Of a stretch of 10,383 nucleotides of DNA, positions 5,728-10,383 are shown piece by piece (the first letter of the stretch is position 1; each line of letters opens with the position of its first letter). Source of the DNA: Youngiibacter multivorans (GTDB lineage Bacteria > Bacillota > Clostridia > Clostridiales > Clostridiaceae); NCBI RefSeq assembly GCF_017873395.1, contig NZ_JAGGKC010000050.1, positions 1-10,383 on the forward strand, given 5' to 3'. The notes beneath the pieces are model-generated. The model searched no databases. It had not been told where the DNA came from and worked only from the letters and a program-made list of their open reading frames with translations. Position numbers and translations under genes: made by a program.

Positions 5728-7074
5728 CTAGAATGTCCTCTCAAATATCTCAGTCTTTGCGTGGTCCTTGAAGTCCTCCCTGTCGTGTATGCCGAATCTA
5801 CCCAATATCTCATCAATCAAAAAGGAATTGGCCGCTACCTTGATAACAGATTCCTGAGCAGTCTTTTCGACGAATACAAGGCCGGCCTCCTTTGGAATCA
5901 GACCTTTAGGTCCTCCGACGCAGCCGCCTATGCACCCCATGCCTTCAACGAAGGATATATCTCCTGCCTCACCCTTCTTGACTTTGTCGAGAAGGTCCTT
6001 GCACTCCTTGACTCCATTGGCCTGTATTGATTTGAACATCCTGTATTTAAGAGGGAACATCTCCTCTATGGCTTCTCCTACGGCCACGGATACACCGCCA
6101 GTCCTCGCATAAAGCCTTCCGCCTTTGGAAGCATATTCCATTGATGGAATTCCGGACATCTTTTGTGGATCTATCCCAAGAGCTTCAAACATGACCTTGA
6201 CTTCCTGGAAAGTCAAAACGGCGTCTATGACTCCGGCTATGTCAGGATCCTTGGCCTCCGTCTTTTTCGCGATGCATGGACCTATGAAAACAACCCGGAC
6301 ATCCTTGTTAAGCTCTTTCAAGATTCTGCCAGCTGCAATCATTGGAGATACCGAAGGTGACAAGTCAGGTACAAGGTCGTAGTAGATTTTCTTCAGCATG
6401 CCTACCCACATAGGACAGCAGCAGGAGGTGATCATGAGGTCACCCGGTTTTTGAACCAGCTTGTCAAATTCGACTGCTTCTTTGAGTGTAAGCATGTCTG
6501 CAAAGAAGGCAACCTCGACCATGTCTGCAAACCCTGCTTTAGCGAATGCCTCGCGAAGCATGTCCAGACTTACGTCTTCGCCAAACTGGCCTGCTATTGC
6601 CGGCGCTACGGCAGCAATGACCTTCTCACCATTCTTTATGTGGGAAGCTACTGGAAGTAGTTCTACTCTGTCCATCAGTACACTTGAATCACATGCATCG
6701 ACACAAAGCCCGCATCCGATGCACCTGGAATCATCAATTACAAAGGACTTTGTGAGTGGATCTTTGACTATTGCATTGAAAGGACATATAGCTTGGCATT
6801 TTGTCCTGCCGGTTTGTGACATGCAGGTATCGCTGCACTCGCCGACCTTTGCGATGACATTCTTGTTGACCTGGTAATTGGTAATGGCTCGGACAAGATT
6901 CCTTACATACTTGTCGTCATATTCTATGTCGACACCACACAGAACGGATACGATATCTGTAAAGAAATCGAGGTCTTCCCTTTCCTGGGAAAGGACTTCA
7001 GTGAGTACATCCCTGAAGTTGTCATTATAGTATGCGGAAACAAGCTTCTTGAACAATTCCTCATGTCTTGACAT
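5728..7074 (-). CDS. [FeFe]-hydrogenase-family protein with two N-terminal 4Fe-4S clusters
   Basis: A 448-aa soluble protein. After a helical N-terminus, two ferredoxin-type clusters are visible: Cys80-x3-Cys84 with Cys93-x3-Cys97-Pro, and Cys118, 121, 124, 128 (CIGCGLCVDAC). The catalytic domain has the three H-cluster motifs: L1 ITSCCCPMW (Cys218-220), L2 GPCIAKKTE (Cys267) and L3 EGMGCIGGCVGGP (Cys381, Cys385). All four expected 4Fe-4S/H-cluster cysteines are therefore present. L1 has three consecutive cysteines instead of the usual two. The short, monomeric layout without a PAS domain suggests a putative sensory or non-canonical group (group D-like) rather than a bulk H2-producing enzyme; this grouping is inference. 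No hydEFG maturases or partner subunits lie nearby. ATG 7074 is the first start in frame, but no SD precedes it. Confidence 0.9.
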   Translation of the reverse strand: MSRHEELFKKLVSAYYNDNFRDVLTEVLSQEREDLDFFTDIVSVLCGVDIEYDDKYVRNLVRAITNYQVNKNVIAKVGECSDTCMSQTGRTKCQAICPFNAIVKDPLTKSFVIDDSRCIGCGLCVDACDSSVLMDRVELLPVASHIKNGEKVIAAVAPAIAGQFGEDVSLDMLREAFAKAGFADMVEVAFFADMLTLKEAVEFDKLVQKPGDLMITSCCCPMWVGMLKKIYYDLVPDLSPSVSPMIAAGRILKELNKDVRVVFIGPCIAKKTEAKDPDIAGVIDAVLTFQEVKVMFEALGIDPQKMSGIPSMEYASKGGRLYARTGGVSVAVGEAIEEMFPLKYRMFKSIQANGVKECKDLLDKVKKGEAGDISFVEGMGCIGGCVGGPKGLIPKEAGLVFVEKTAQESVIKVAANSFLIDEILGRFGIHDREDFKDHAKTEIFERTF

Positions 7075-7080
7075 TTGTAC

Positions 7081-7094
7081 GGCATGCCATATGG
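7081..7094. promoter_or_regulatory. Two overlapping 8-bp palindromes upstream of the hydrogenase-like gene
   Basis: GGCATGCC (7081-7088) and CCATATGG (7087-7094) are perfect palindromes sharing two bases. They begin 6 bp before the ATG of the leftward hydrogenase-like gene. They lie in its leader, where an SD would be expected, so they could be an operator or an RNA structure element; no regulator is known. Confidence 0.3.
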
Positions 7095-7157
7095 GGATTC
7101 CATCCGGCTATGCCATTCCCCCCTTCCAATACCGTTTTTAGTTTACCCTATGACTCC

Positions 7158-7186
7158 ATTCTATATTTTATTTCAAGTCACCTCAA
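7158..7186 (-). promoter_or_regulatory. Probable promoter of the hydrogenase-like gene
   Basis: On the minus strand TTGAGG (7186-7181) is spaced 17 bp from TAGAAT (7163-7158), matching 4/6 and 5/6 of the sigma-A consensus. The transcript would have a leader of about 75 nt. That leader includes a G-rich arm that can pair with a C-rich arm (GGGGA...TCCCC), with GGC-ATA-GCC inside. Confidence 0.5.
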
Positions 7187-7224
7187 TACAATCATATTGA
7201 TATGGAGGTAAACATTGCTTCTCA

Positions 7225-7253
7225 TTGTGGAATCATCGCAGAACAGATAGAAT
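7225..7253 (+). promoter_or_regulatory. Probable promoter of the trmN6-rsmI operon
   Basis: TTGTGG (7225-7230) and TAGAAT (7248-7253) are spaced by 17 bp. The predicted start near 7260 lies just before the SD GGAGG (7264-7268), which supports the GTG start at 7277 over the ATG at 7202. Bases 7187-7224 hold no other convincing element. Confidence 0.5.
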
Positions 7254-7276
7254 ATACAAAGACGGAGGTGGTTTTT

Positions 7277-8029
7277 GTGGGAAACCAGATACTGATTCAA
7301 GAGGATGAGAGCCTGGAAGATCTGCAGCTTAATGGTTTAGTCATAATACAGAAGAAAAAGGGATTCAGATTCGGTGTGGATGCTGTGCTCTTATCGCATT
7401 TCGCGAGCATAAGGAGAGGCTCTAGGGTCATGGACCTTTGCACGGGAACGGGAATCATACCAGTACTCCTTGCAGGGAAGACGGAAGCCTCTGTAATTTA
7501 TGGGCTTGAAATCCAGAAGGATTTCGTTTCGATGGCCAATCGTACTATAAAAATCAACAGCCTCGAGGAGAGGATTTCGATAATCGAAGGCGACCTTAAG
7601 GACCATAAGCTACTGAAGGGTCTCGGATCGTTCGATGCTGTAACGGTAAACCCACCTTATAAGAAAAGTCATTCAGGAATCAGGAATCCTGAAGATTCCA
7701 TTGCGATAGCCAGGCATGAGGTTGCGTTGGAGCTTGAGGACGTGATAATGGCATCAAAAATCCTGCTTAAGGATGGAGGAAGGCTATTCATGGTTCACAG
7801 GCCCGAACGGATTGCTGATATACTTGAGCTTATGAGGAAGCACAAAATTGAACCGAAGAGAATTCAGACAGTGCACCCGACCTTAGGCAAGGCGCCGAAT
7901 ATTGTCCTTGTAGAAGGCCAGAAATATGGTGGTGAATTCCTTAAATGGGTAGAGCCAATATATGTTCATTCTGAGAATGGCGGTTATTCTGACCAGATAA
8001 GAGAAATCTATGGAGATGATCTAAGATGA
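7277..8029 (+). CDS. trmN6: tRNA1(Val) (adenine37-N6)-methyltransferase-like protein (YabB/TrmN6 family)
   Basis: A 250-aa Rossmann-fold N6-adenine methyltransferase. An N-terminal LEDLQLNGL.IIQ segment typical of YabB/TrmN6 proteins precedes GFRFGVDAVLLSHF. The SAM site is MDLCTGTG (about 52-59) with GLEIQ (Glu78), and the catalytic motif NPPY is at 125-128. Members methylate N6 of A37 or nearby adenines in tRNA. GTG 7277 is chosen because GGAGG lies 8 nt upstream and the length and N-terminus then match the family. An in-frame ATG at 7202 lacks an SD and lies upstream of the predicted promoter. Its stop overlaps the rsmI ATG by 4 nt (ATGA), so the two are translationally coupled. Confidence 0.9.
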   Translation: MGNQILIQEDESLEDLQLNGLVIIQKKKGFRFGVDAVLLSHFASIRRGSRVMDLCTGTGIIPVLLAGKTEASVIYGLEIQKDFVSMANRTIKINSLEERISIIEGDLKDHKLLKGLGSFDAVTVNPPYKKSHSGIRNPEDSIAIARHEVALELEDVIMASKILLKDGGRLFMVHRPERIADILELMRKHKIEPKRIQTVHPTLGKAPNIVLVEGQKYGGEFLKWVEPIYVHSENGGYSDQIREIYGDDLR

Positions 8030-8865
8030 CAAAGCTTTATATAGTACCGACCCCAATCGGTAATCTAAGTGACATGACCTTAAGGGCGCTGGAGGTTCTG
8101 AAGACCTGTGATGCCATAGCATGCGAGGATACAAGGGTTACCTCAAAGCTGCTGGCGAGGTATGATATCAGGAAACCGCTGATTGGCTACCGGGAGCACA
8201 ATGAGGTCAAAAATGGCGATTTCATACTTGAAAGGGTCAGGAACGGCGAAAATATAGCTTTGGTAACTGATGCCGGAATGCCTGGAATATCTGATCCCGG
8301 TGAAGTGGTAATCAAGTCTGCGATTAGGGAAGGGGTAGAGTTCGAGGTGCTGCCCGGACCTTCCGCGGCTGTGACTGCCCTTGTCTCTTCAGGCCTTTAT
8401 ACAGCAAGGCATACTTTCCTTGGATTCATTGGAAAGTCAAGGAAGGAGAAGCGCGATGTTCTGACCGAGTACAGGGACAGGACAGAGACGATCATAATAT
8501 ATGAAGCTCCTCACAGGCTGAGGGATACGCTGGATGCAATGCTCGAAGTCCTTGGAGACAGAGAGGCCTGTGCCTCAAGGGAGATAACCAAGCTTCACGA
8601 AGAGCATGTCAGAGGAAGGATAAGCGAACTTGTTGAAACATTCAAAGACAGGGAACCAAGAGGTGAATTCGTGATCTGCATATCCGGAAGGACAAGGCAG
8701 GAATTGATTGACGAAAAAGCACTAGCCTTCAGCAATATGTCAATCAAAGAGCATCTGATGAAGATAATTGATTCGGGAATTGCCAAGAAAGATGCCATTG
8801 CGATTGTCGCAAAAGAAAGAGACATACCGAAAAAAGAGGTATATAAGGAAAGTTTGGATATTTAA
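8026..8865 (+). CDS. rsmI: 16S rRNA (cytidine1402-2'-O)-methyltransferase
   Basis: A 279-aa protein of the tetrapyrrole methylase (SAM-dependent) fold, matching RsmI in length. Motifs are clear: LYIVPTPIGNLSDMTLRAL at the N-terminus, CEDTRVTSKLL, ALVTDAGMPGISDPG (about 78-92), VLPGPSAAVTALVSSGL (108-124), YEAPHRL and SREITKLHEE. RsmI 2'-O-methylates C1402 in the decoding centre of 16S rRNA. The trmN6-like (yabB) and rsmI pairing is a common arrangement in Firmicutes. The ATG overlaps the upstream stop; GGAGATG a little upstream serves as SD. Confidence 0.97.
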   Translation: MTKLYIVPTPIGNLSDMTLRALEVLKTCDAIACEDTRVTSKLLARYDIRKPLIGYREHNEVKNGDFILERVRNGENIALVTDAGMPGISDPGEVVIKSAIREGVEFEVLPGPSAAVTALVSSGLYTARHTFLGFIGKSRKEKRDVLTEYRDRTETIIIYEAPHRLRDTLDAMLEVLGDREACASREITKLHEEHVRGRISELVETFKDREPRGEFVICISGRTRQELIDEKALAFSNMSIKEHLMKIIDSGIAKKDAIAIVAKERDIPKKEVYKESLDI

Positions 8866-8893
8866 AATCTGGATTATATGGTAAAATAAAACG

Positions 8894-8899
8894 TATAAT
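8894..8899 (+). promoter_or_regulatory. Consensus -10 element for the DUF1836/yvrJ operon
   Basis: A perfect TATAAT with no convincing -35 at 16-18 bp. The predicted start is near 8906, which coincides with the in-frame ATG 8905. That argues against the ATG and for the TTG at 8932 as translation start. Confidence 0.5.
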
Positions 8900-8931
8900 A
8901 CAGTATGATTTGTGAGAGAGGGTGGACGCTA

Positions 8932-9528
8932 TTGAATGAACTGGAGAAGTCCGTAAATCTTGGAGACCTTAATCTTAATGTTAAGAACCTTGCCAGGACT
9001 ACGCTGATCCCGCTTGAGGATTTTCCGAAGTATGATCTGTTCCTGTCCCAGGTTATAGAATTCCTGGAGACTGTGTTCAAAGATGAGAGATACACTGTGA
9101 ACATAATACAGAATTATATCAAGAATGAGATAATAACAAAGCCCGTGGATGGGAAAAAGAAGGGTTATACAAGGATACATCTTATCGAGCTTTTCTTTAT
9201 CAGCTACATGAGGCCTGTACTTACAATGGAAGAAATCCGAAAAGTGTTCAGACTTGCATTCAATAACATAAATGACAGGTCAGATGACATAATTTCATTT
9301 GATACTGCATATGAGATTTTCTACAACATACAGAGGAACAAGGATATCTTTGACATGAGCAAGGGTATATTCAGCAGCACTAAGCTTGAGAGCATAATCA
9401 GCACACTGAACCTTAAGGAATCTGACAGGGACAGGATAAGGACTTTCATAGCGGTGATGGCGCTCATTTCTGAAGCAAGCTTCATAAAGACCAGTGTGAA
9501 AAGCCTGATTCTTGACGCCAAAGAGTAG
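8932..9528 (+). CDS. DUF1836 domain protein with MerR-like helix-turn-helix
   Basis: A 198-aa protein matching the DUF1836 family of Firmicutes. The diagnostic segment is YTVNIIQNYIKNEII followed by KGYTRIHLIELFFISYMRPVLTMEEI (about 54-102), which reads as a winged HTH of the MerR type. The C-terminal half is helical, with no recognisable effector site. Its function is unknown; a DNA-binding regulator is an inference from the HTH. I chose TTG 8932 because the purine-rich GGTGG (8920-8924) lies 7 nt upstream; ATG 8905 would fall at the predicted transcription start. The yvrJ-like gene follows after 42 nt, probably in the same transcript. Confidence 0.82.
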   Translation: MNELEKSVNLGDLNLNVKNLARTTLIPLEDFPKYDLFLSQVIEFLETVFKDERYTVNIIQNYIKNEIITKPVDGKKKGYTRIHLIELFFISYMRPVLTMEEIRKVFRLAFNNINDRSDDIISFDTAYEIFYNIQRNKDIFDMSKGIFSSTKLESIISTLNLKESDRDRIRTFIAVMALISEASFIKTSVKSLILDAKE

Positions 9529-9550
9529 CATTTCGGAGGAAACCGGCATA

Positions 9551-9570
9551 TTTATCACAGGGGTGATAAA
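9551..9570 (+). promoter_or_regulatory. Perfect hairpin containing the SD of the yvrJ-like gene
   Basis: TTTATCAC (9551-9558) pairs perfectly with GTGATAAA (9563-9570) around the loop AGGG. The SD (AGGGGTGA, 9559-9566) spans the loop and the start of the 3' arm, and the ATG follows immediately. Folding would leave AGGG exposed but tie up the rest of the SD, so it could modulate initiation. A second purine-rich element GGAGGAA (9536 onward) lies before the hairpin but has no ATG/GTG/TTG at suitable distance. Confidence 0.5.
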
Positions 9571-9717
9571 ATGGATGTTCTCATAAGTGCGGTATCAGAC
9601 ATAGGTTTTCCTATGGTCGTGGCAATCTATCTCCTGACAAGGATCGAGGGAAAGATGGAGAATCTGACTGTAAGTATCAACAATCTGTCAACCATACTGG
9701 ACCAGAACCTGAAGTGA
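9571..9717 (+). CDS. yvrJ: YvrJ-family small membrane protein
   Basis: A 48-codon ORF with a clear SD (AGGGGTGA, 9559-9566). It starts MDVLISAVSDIGFPMVVAIY and continues LLTRIEGKMENLT. The GFPxVVAIYLLxRIEGK pattern is typical of the YvrJ family. Residues about 3-23 form one hydrophobic segment, so a membrane-anchored protein with a short charged, possibly coiled-coil tail is expected. Function is unknown; homologues are sometimes compared with holin-like or BhlA-like small proteins, which is not shown here. It lies 42 nt after the DUF1836 gene and is followed by a strong terminator. Confidence 0.85.
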   Translation: MDVLISAVSDIGFPMVVAIYLLTRIEGKMENLTVSINNLSTILDQNLK

Positions 9718-9845
9718 TTCCAATATTCTTACAAAATTTCCATGAGGGTCACACAATGGTAACTTCTGTCTGATAAATTGGAAATATGAAGAATCCCCTT
9801 TATCAACATTATTTTGCAGCATAATTGTTTATGCTCTCTCCTTTG

Positions 9846-9875
9846 AAGCTCCTTATAAGGGGCTTTCTTTTTTTT
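9846..9875 (+). terminator. Terminator of the DUF1836/yvrJ unit
   Basis: AAGCTCCTT (9846-9854) pairs with AAGGGGCTT (9857-9865; one G-U pair) and is followed by TCTTTTTTTT to 9875. The stretch 9718-9845 between yvrJ and this terminator contains no ORF. It has a minor hairpin AGCATA...TATGCT (9818-9835) and a C-rich stretch CCCCTTTAT (about 9795-9803) that could pair with the terminator's ATAAGGGG arm, an alternative fold I regard as speculative. Confidence 0.88.
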
Positions 9876-9876
9876 A

Positions 9877-9903
9877 AACAAAAGGACCGGAAAATTCCGG
9901 TCC
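9877..9903 (-). terminator. Terminator of the HesB-like selenoprotein gene
   Basis: GGACCGGAA (9884-9892) and TTCCGGTCC (9895-9903) form a perfect 9-bp GC-rich stem with a very short loop. On the minus strand it is followed by TTTTGTTT. It begins 9 nt after the stop at 9913. Confidence 0.88.
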
Positions 9904-9912
9904 CAGGTTATA

Positions 9913-10215
9913 TCAGCAGTCTGATGCAGATAGGTCTCGTCCTCTTTCGCTCATCAGAACGAATCTGCCTCCAAAAAATGTCTTGATGTACTTGATCCGT
10001 ACATTCTGGAAAAAGAATGCCATGTCTCCATCAGCTGCGATTTTAATTCCATCCTGTTCGAATACCTCGTCCTCATTAGATAGTTCACCCTGAACTATTT
10101 CGAAACTCGGGCCACCTCAGCCAAAGCCCATCATGGCTATTCTGTAGATATTTCCTTCTTTCTTGAGCTGTTTTTTCATCTCTTCGATTGTATTTTCATC
10201 TATATGAATCTGCAT
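9913..10215 (-). CDS. HesB/IscA-like selenoprotein with in-frame UGA (Sec33)
   Basis: Reading from ATG 10215, codon 33 is TGA (10119-10117). Treating it as selenocysteine gives one continuous 100-aa protein ending at TGA 9915-9913. The sequence around it is GFG-U-GGPSFEIV, and VFEQDGIKIAADGD follows, matching the HesB/IscA A-type Fe-S carrier fold. Sec33 falls where IscA has its first conserved cysteine (Cys35 in E. coli, context GCSG), and Cys100 at the C-terminus aligns near the CxC end. A HesB-related selenoprotein family with this Cys-to-Sec position is known. The SD AAGGAGG lies 6 nt before the ATG, and a promoter and terminator frame the gene. Continuity and conservation on both sides argue against a pseudogene. 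Role: probably Fe-S or metal/redox chemistry in the cytosol; the exact function is unknown. No selABCD genes are in this window. Confidence 0.92.
10080..10098 (-). promoter_or_regulatory. Candidate bacterial SECIS hairpin
   Basis: On the minus strand ATAGTTC (10098-10092) pairs perfectly with GAACTAT (10086-10080) around the loop AGGGT. The loop starts 26 nt after the UGA, inside the window generally seen for bacterial SECIS apical loops, and it is G-containing. It lies within the coding sequence, as expected for SelB recruitment. The lower stem towards the UGA is not well formed by eye. Confidence 0.65.
10117..10119 (-). other. In-frame UGA decoded as selenocysteine (codon 33)
   Basis: TGA lies in the frame of the HesB-like gene, with conserved coding sequence on both sides (GFG before, GGP after). 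It is recoded if the cell has SelA/SelB/SelD and tRNA-Sec; none of those genes is in this window. Confidence 0.88.
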
Positions 10216-10243
10216 GATATCCTCCTTTCTTTTGTTTTAAAAG

Positions 10244-10272
10244 ATTATATCACAGTGGAAAGGATAAATGAA
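10244..10272 (-). promoter_or_regulatory. Promoter of the HesB-like selenoprotein gene
   Basis: On the minus strand TTCATT (10272-10267) and a perfect TATAAT (10249-10244) are spaced by 17 bp. The predicted start is about 20 nt before the SD/ATG region. Confidence 0.6.
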
Positions 10273-10299
10273 GGGGAGGATTCTTCATGTCTTAATGGT

Positions 10300-10343
10300 C
10301 TGTGATAATGTCACCCTGTAAGTGTGCTGTGATTATGTCACCC
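10300..10343 (+). repeat. Two tandem 17-bp near-identical repeats
   Basis: CTGTGATAATGTCACCC (10300-10316) and CTGTGATTATGTCACCC (10327-10343) differ at one base and are spaced 27 bp apart. Each has an imperfect palindromic core (GTGA-N5-TCAC). They lie directly upstream of a -10 and a rightward start codon. They resemble the multiple terminal repeats of some insertion sequences, or paired operator sites. The second runs into a C7 homopolymer (10341-10347). Confidence 0.75.
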
Positions 10344-10351
10344 CCCCAGTC

Positions 10352-10357
10352 TATAAT
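10352..10357 (+). promoter_or_regulatory. Consensus -10 for the gene at the right edge
   Basis: A perfect TATAAT whose -35 region overlaps the second 17-bp repeat. A protein binding the repeats would therefore cover this promoter. No good -35 hexamer is seen. Confidence 0.45.
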
Positions 10358-10363
10358 TGGAGG

Positions 10364-10383
10364 ATGAAGATAATAATGAGTAC
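10364..10383 (+). CDS. Start of a rightward gene, cut by the window edge (possible transposase)
   Basis: ATG 10364 opens a frame reading MKIIMS before the window ends; a second in-frame ATG lies at 10376. GGAGG (10359-10363) abuts the first ATG and is 12 nt from the second, so the later ATG is the more natural start. The upstream repeats suggest an IS transposase, but six residues are too few for identification. Confidence 0.35.

Noticed and set aside
7215..7250. Short upstream frame (TTG 7215 to TAG 7250) as a leader peptide
   Set aside because: It follows a GGAGG but overlaps the predicted promoter and has no feature of attenuation peptides; chance is more likely.
7202..7276. N-terminal extension of the TrmN6-like protein from ATG 7202
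   Set aside because: No SD precedes ATG 7202, a promoter is predicted inside this stretch, and the added 25 residues do not resemble the family; GTG 7277 has a good SD.
9718..9875. T-box or riboswitch-like leader before the terminator
   Set aside because: No T-box antiterminator motif or known riboswitch core is visible, and there is no rightward gene after the terminator for it to control; the region is a 3' UTR.
9913..10215. Interpreting the interrupted HesB-like frame as a pseudogene
   Set aside because: The only interruption is a UGA exactly at a conserved Cys position, coding sequence is intact on both sides, and promoter, SD, a candidate SECIS and terminator are all in place.

Overview
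The window reads as ordinary chromosome from an anaerobic, low-to-moderate GC Firmicute of the class Clostridia. This rests on strong AGGAGG-type ribosome binding sites, frequent GTG/TTG starts, a soluble [FeFe]-hydrogenase-family protein, DUF1836 and YvrJ proteins, and a HesB-like selenoprotein whose Sec codon is an in-frame UGA. The genus cannot be fixed from the sequence alone.

Layout. Positions 1-292 are the tail of an rRNA operon: a spacer hairpin, 5S rRNA, tRNA-Phe(GAA) with encoded CCA, and a terminator. A two-gene rightward operon follows (363-1889): a ROK-family sugar kinase-like protein and a C39-like papain-fold protein. It ends in a terminator shared with a leftward bcp-type peroxiredoxin. 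A divergent intergenic region leads to a cytosolic parvulin-type prolyl isomerase (2536-3285, own terminator) and a GT4 glycosyltransferase (3333-4403). Next come three leftward genes: a HAD phosphatase and a PAP2 lipid phosphatase that form one operon, and upstream of them an [FeFe]-hydrogenase-family protein with its own promoter and terminator. From 7277 the genes run rightward again: trmN6-like and rsmI RNA methyltransferases (overlapping ATGA), then DUF1836 and a tiny yvrJ-like membrane protein gene ending in a strong terminator. The last part (9877-10272) is a leftward HesB/IscA-like gene with promoter, SD, in-frame TGA at codon 33, a candidate SECIS hairpin and a terminator. The right edge carries two near-identical 17-bp repeats, a promoter-like -10 and the first codons of a rightward gene, possibly the left end of an insertion sequence.

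Functional themes are RNA modification (TrmN6, RsmI), redox and Fe-S biology (BCP peroxiredoxin, hydrogenase-like protein, HesB-like selenoprotein), envelope or lipid chemistry (GT4, PAP2) and protein folding (PpiC). Apart from the short operons there is no sign that the window forms one dedicated pathway. The most notable item is the selenoprotein gene: ordinary ORF calling breaks it at the UGA, so it is easily missed. The second easily missed gene is the 48-codon yvrJ-like gene, whose SD lies inside a perfect hairpin.
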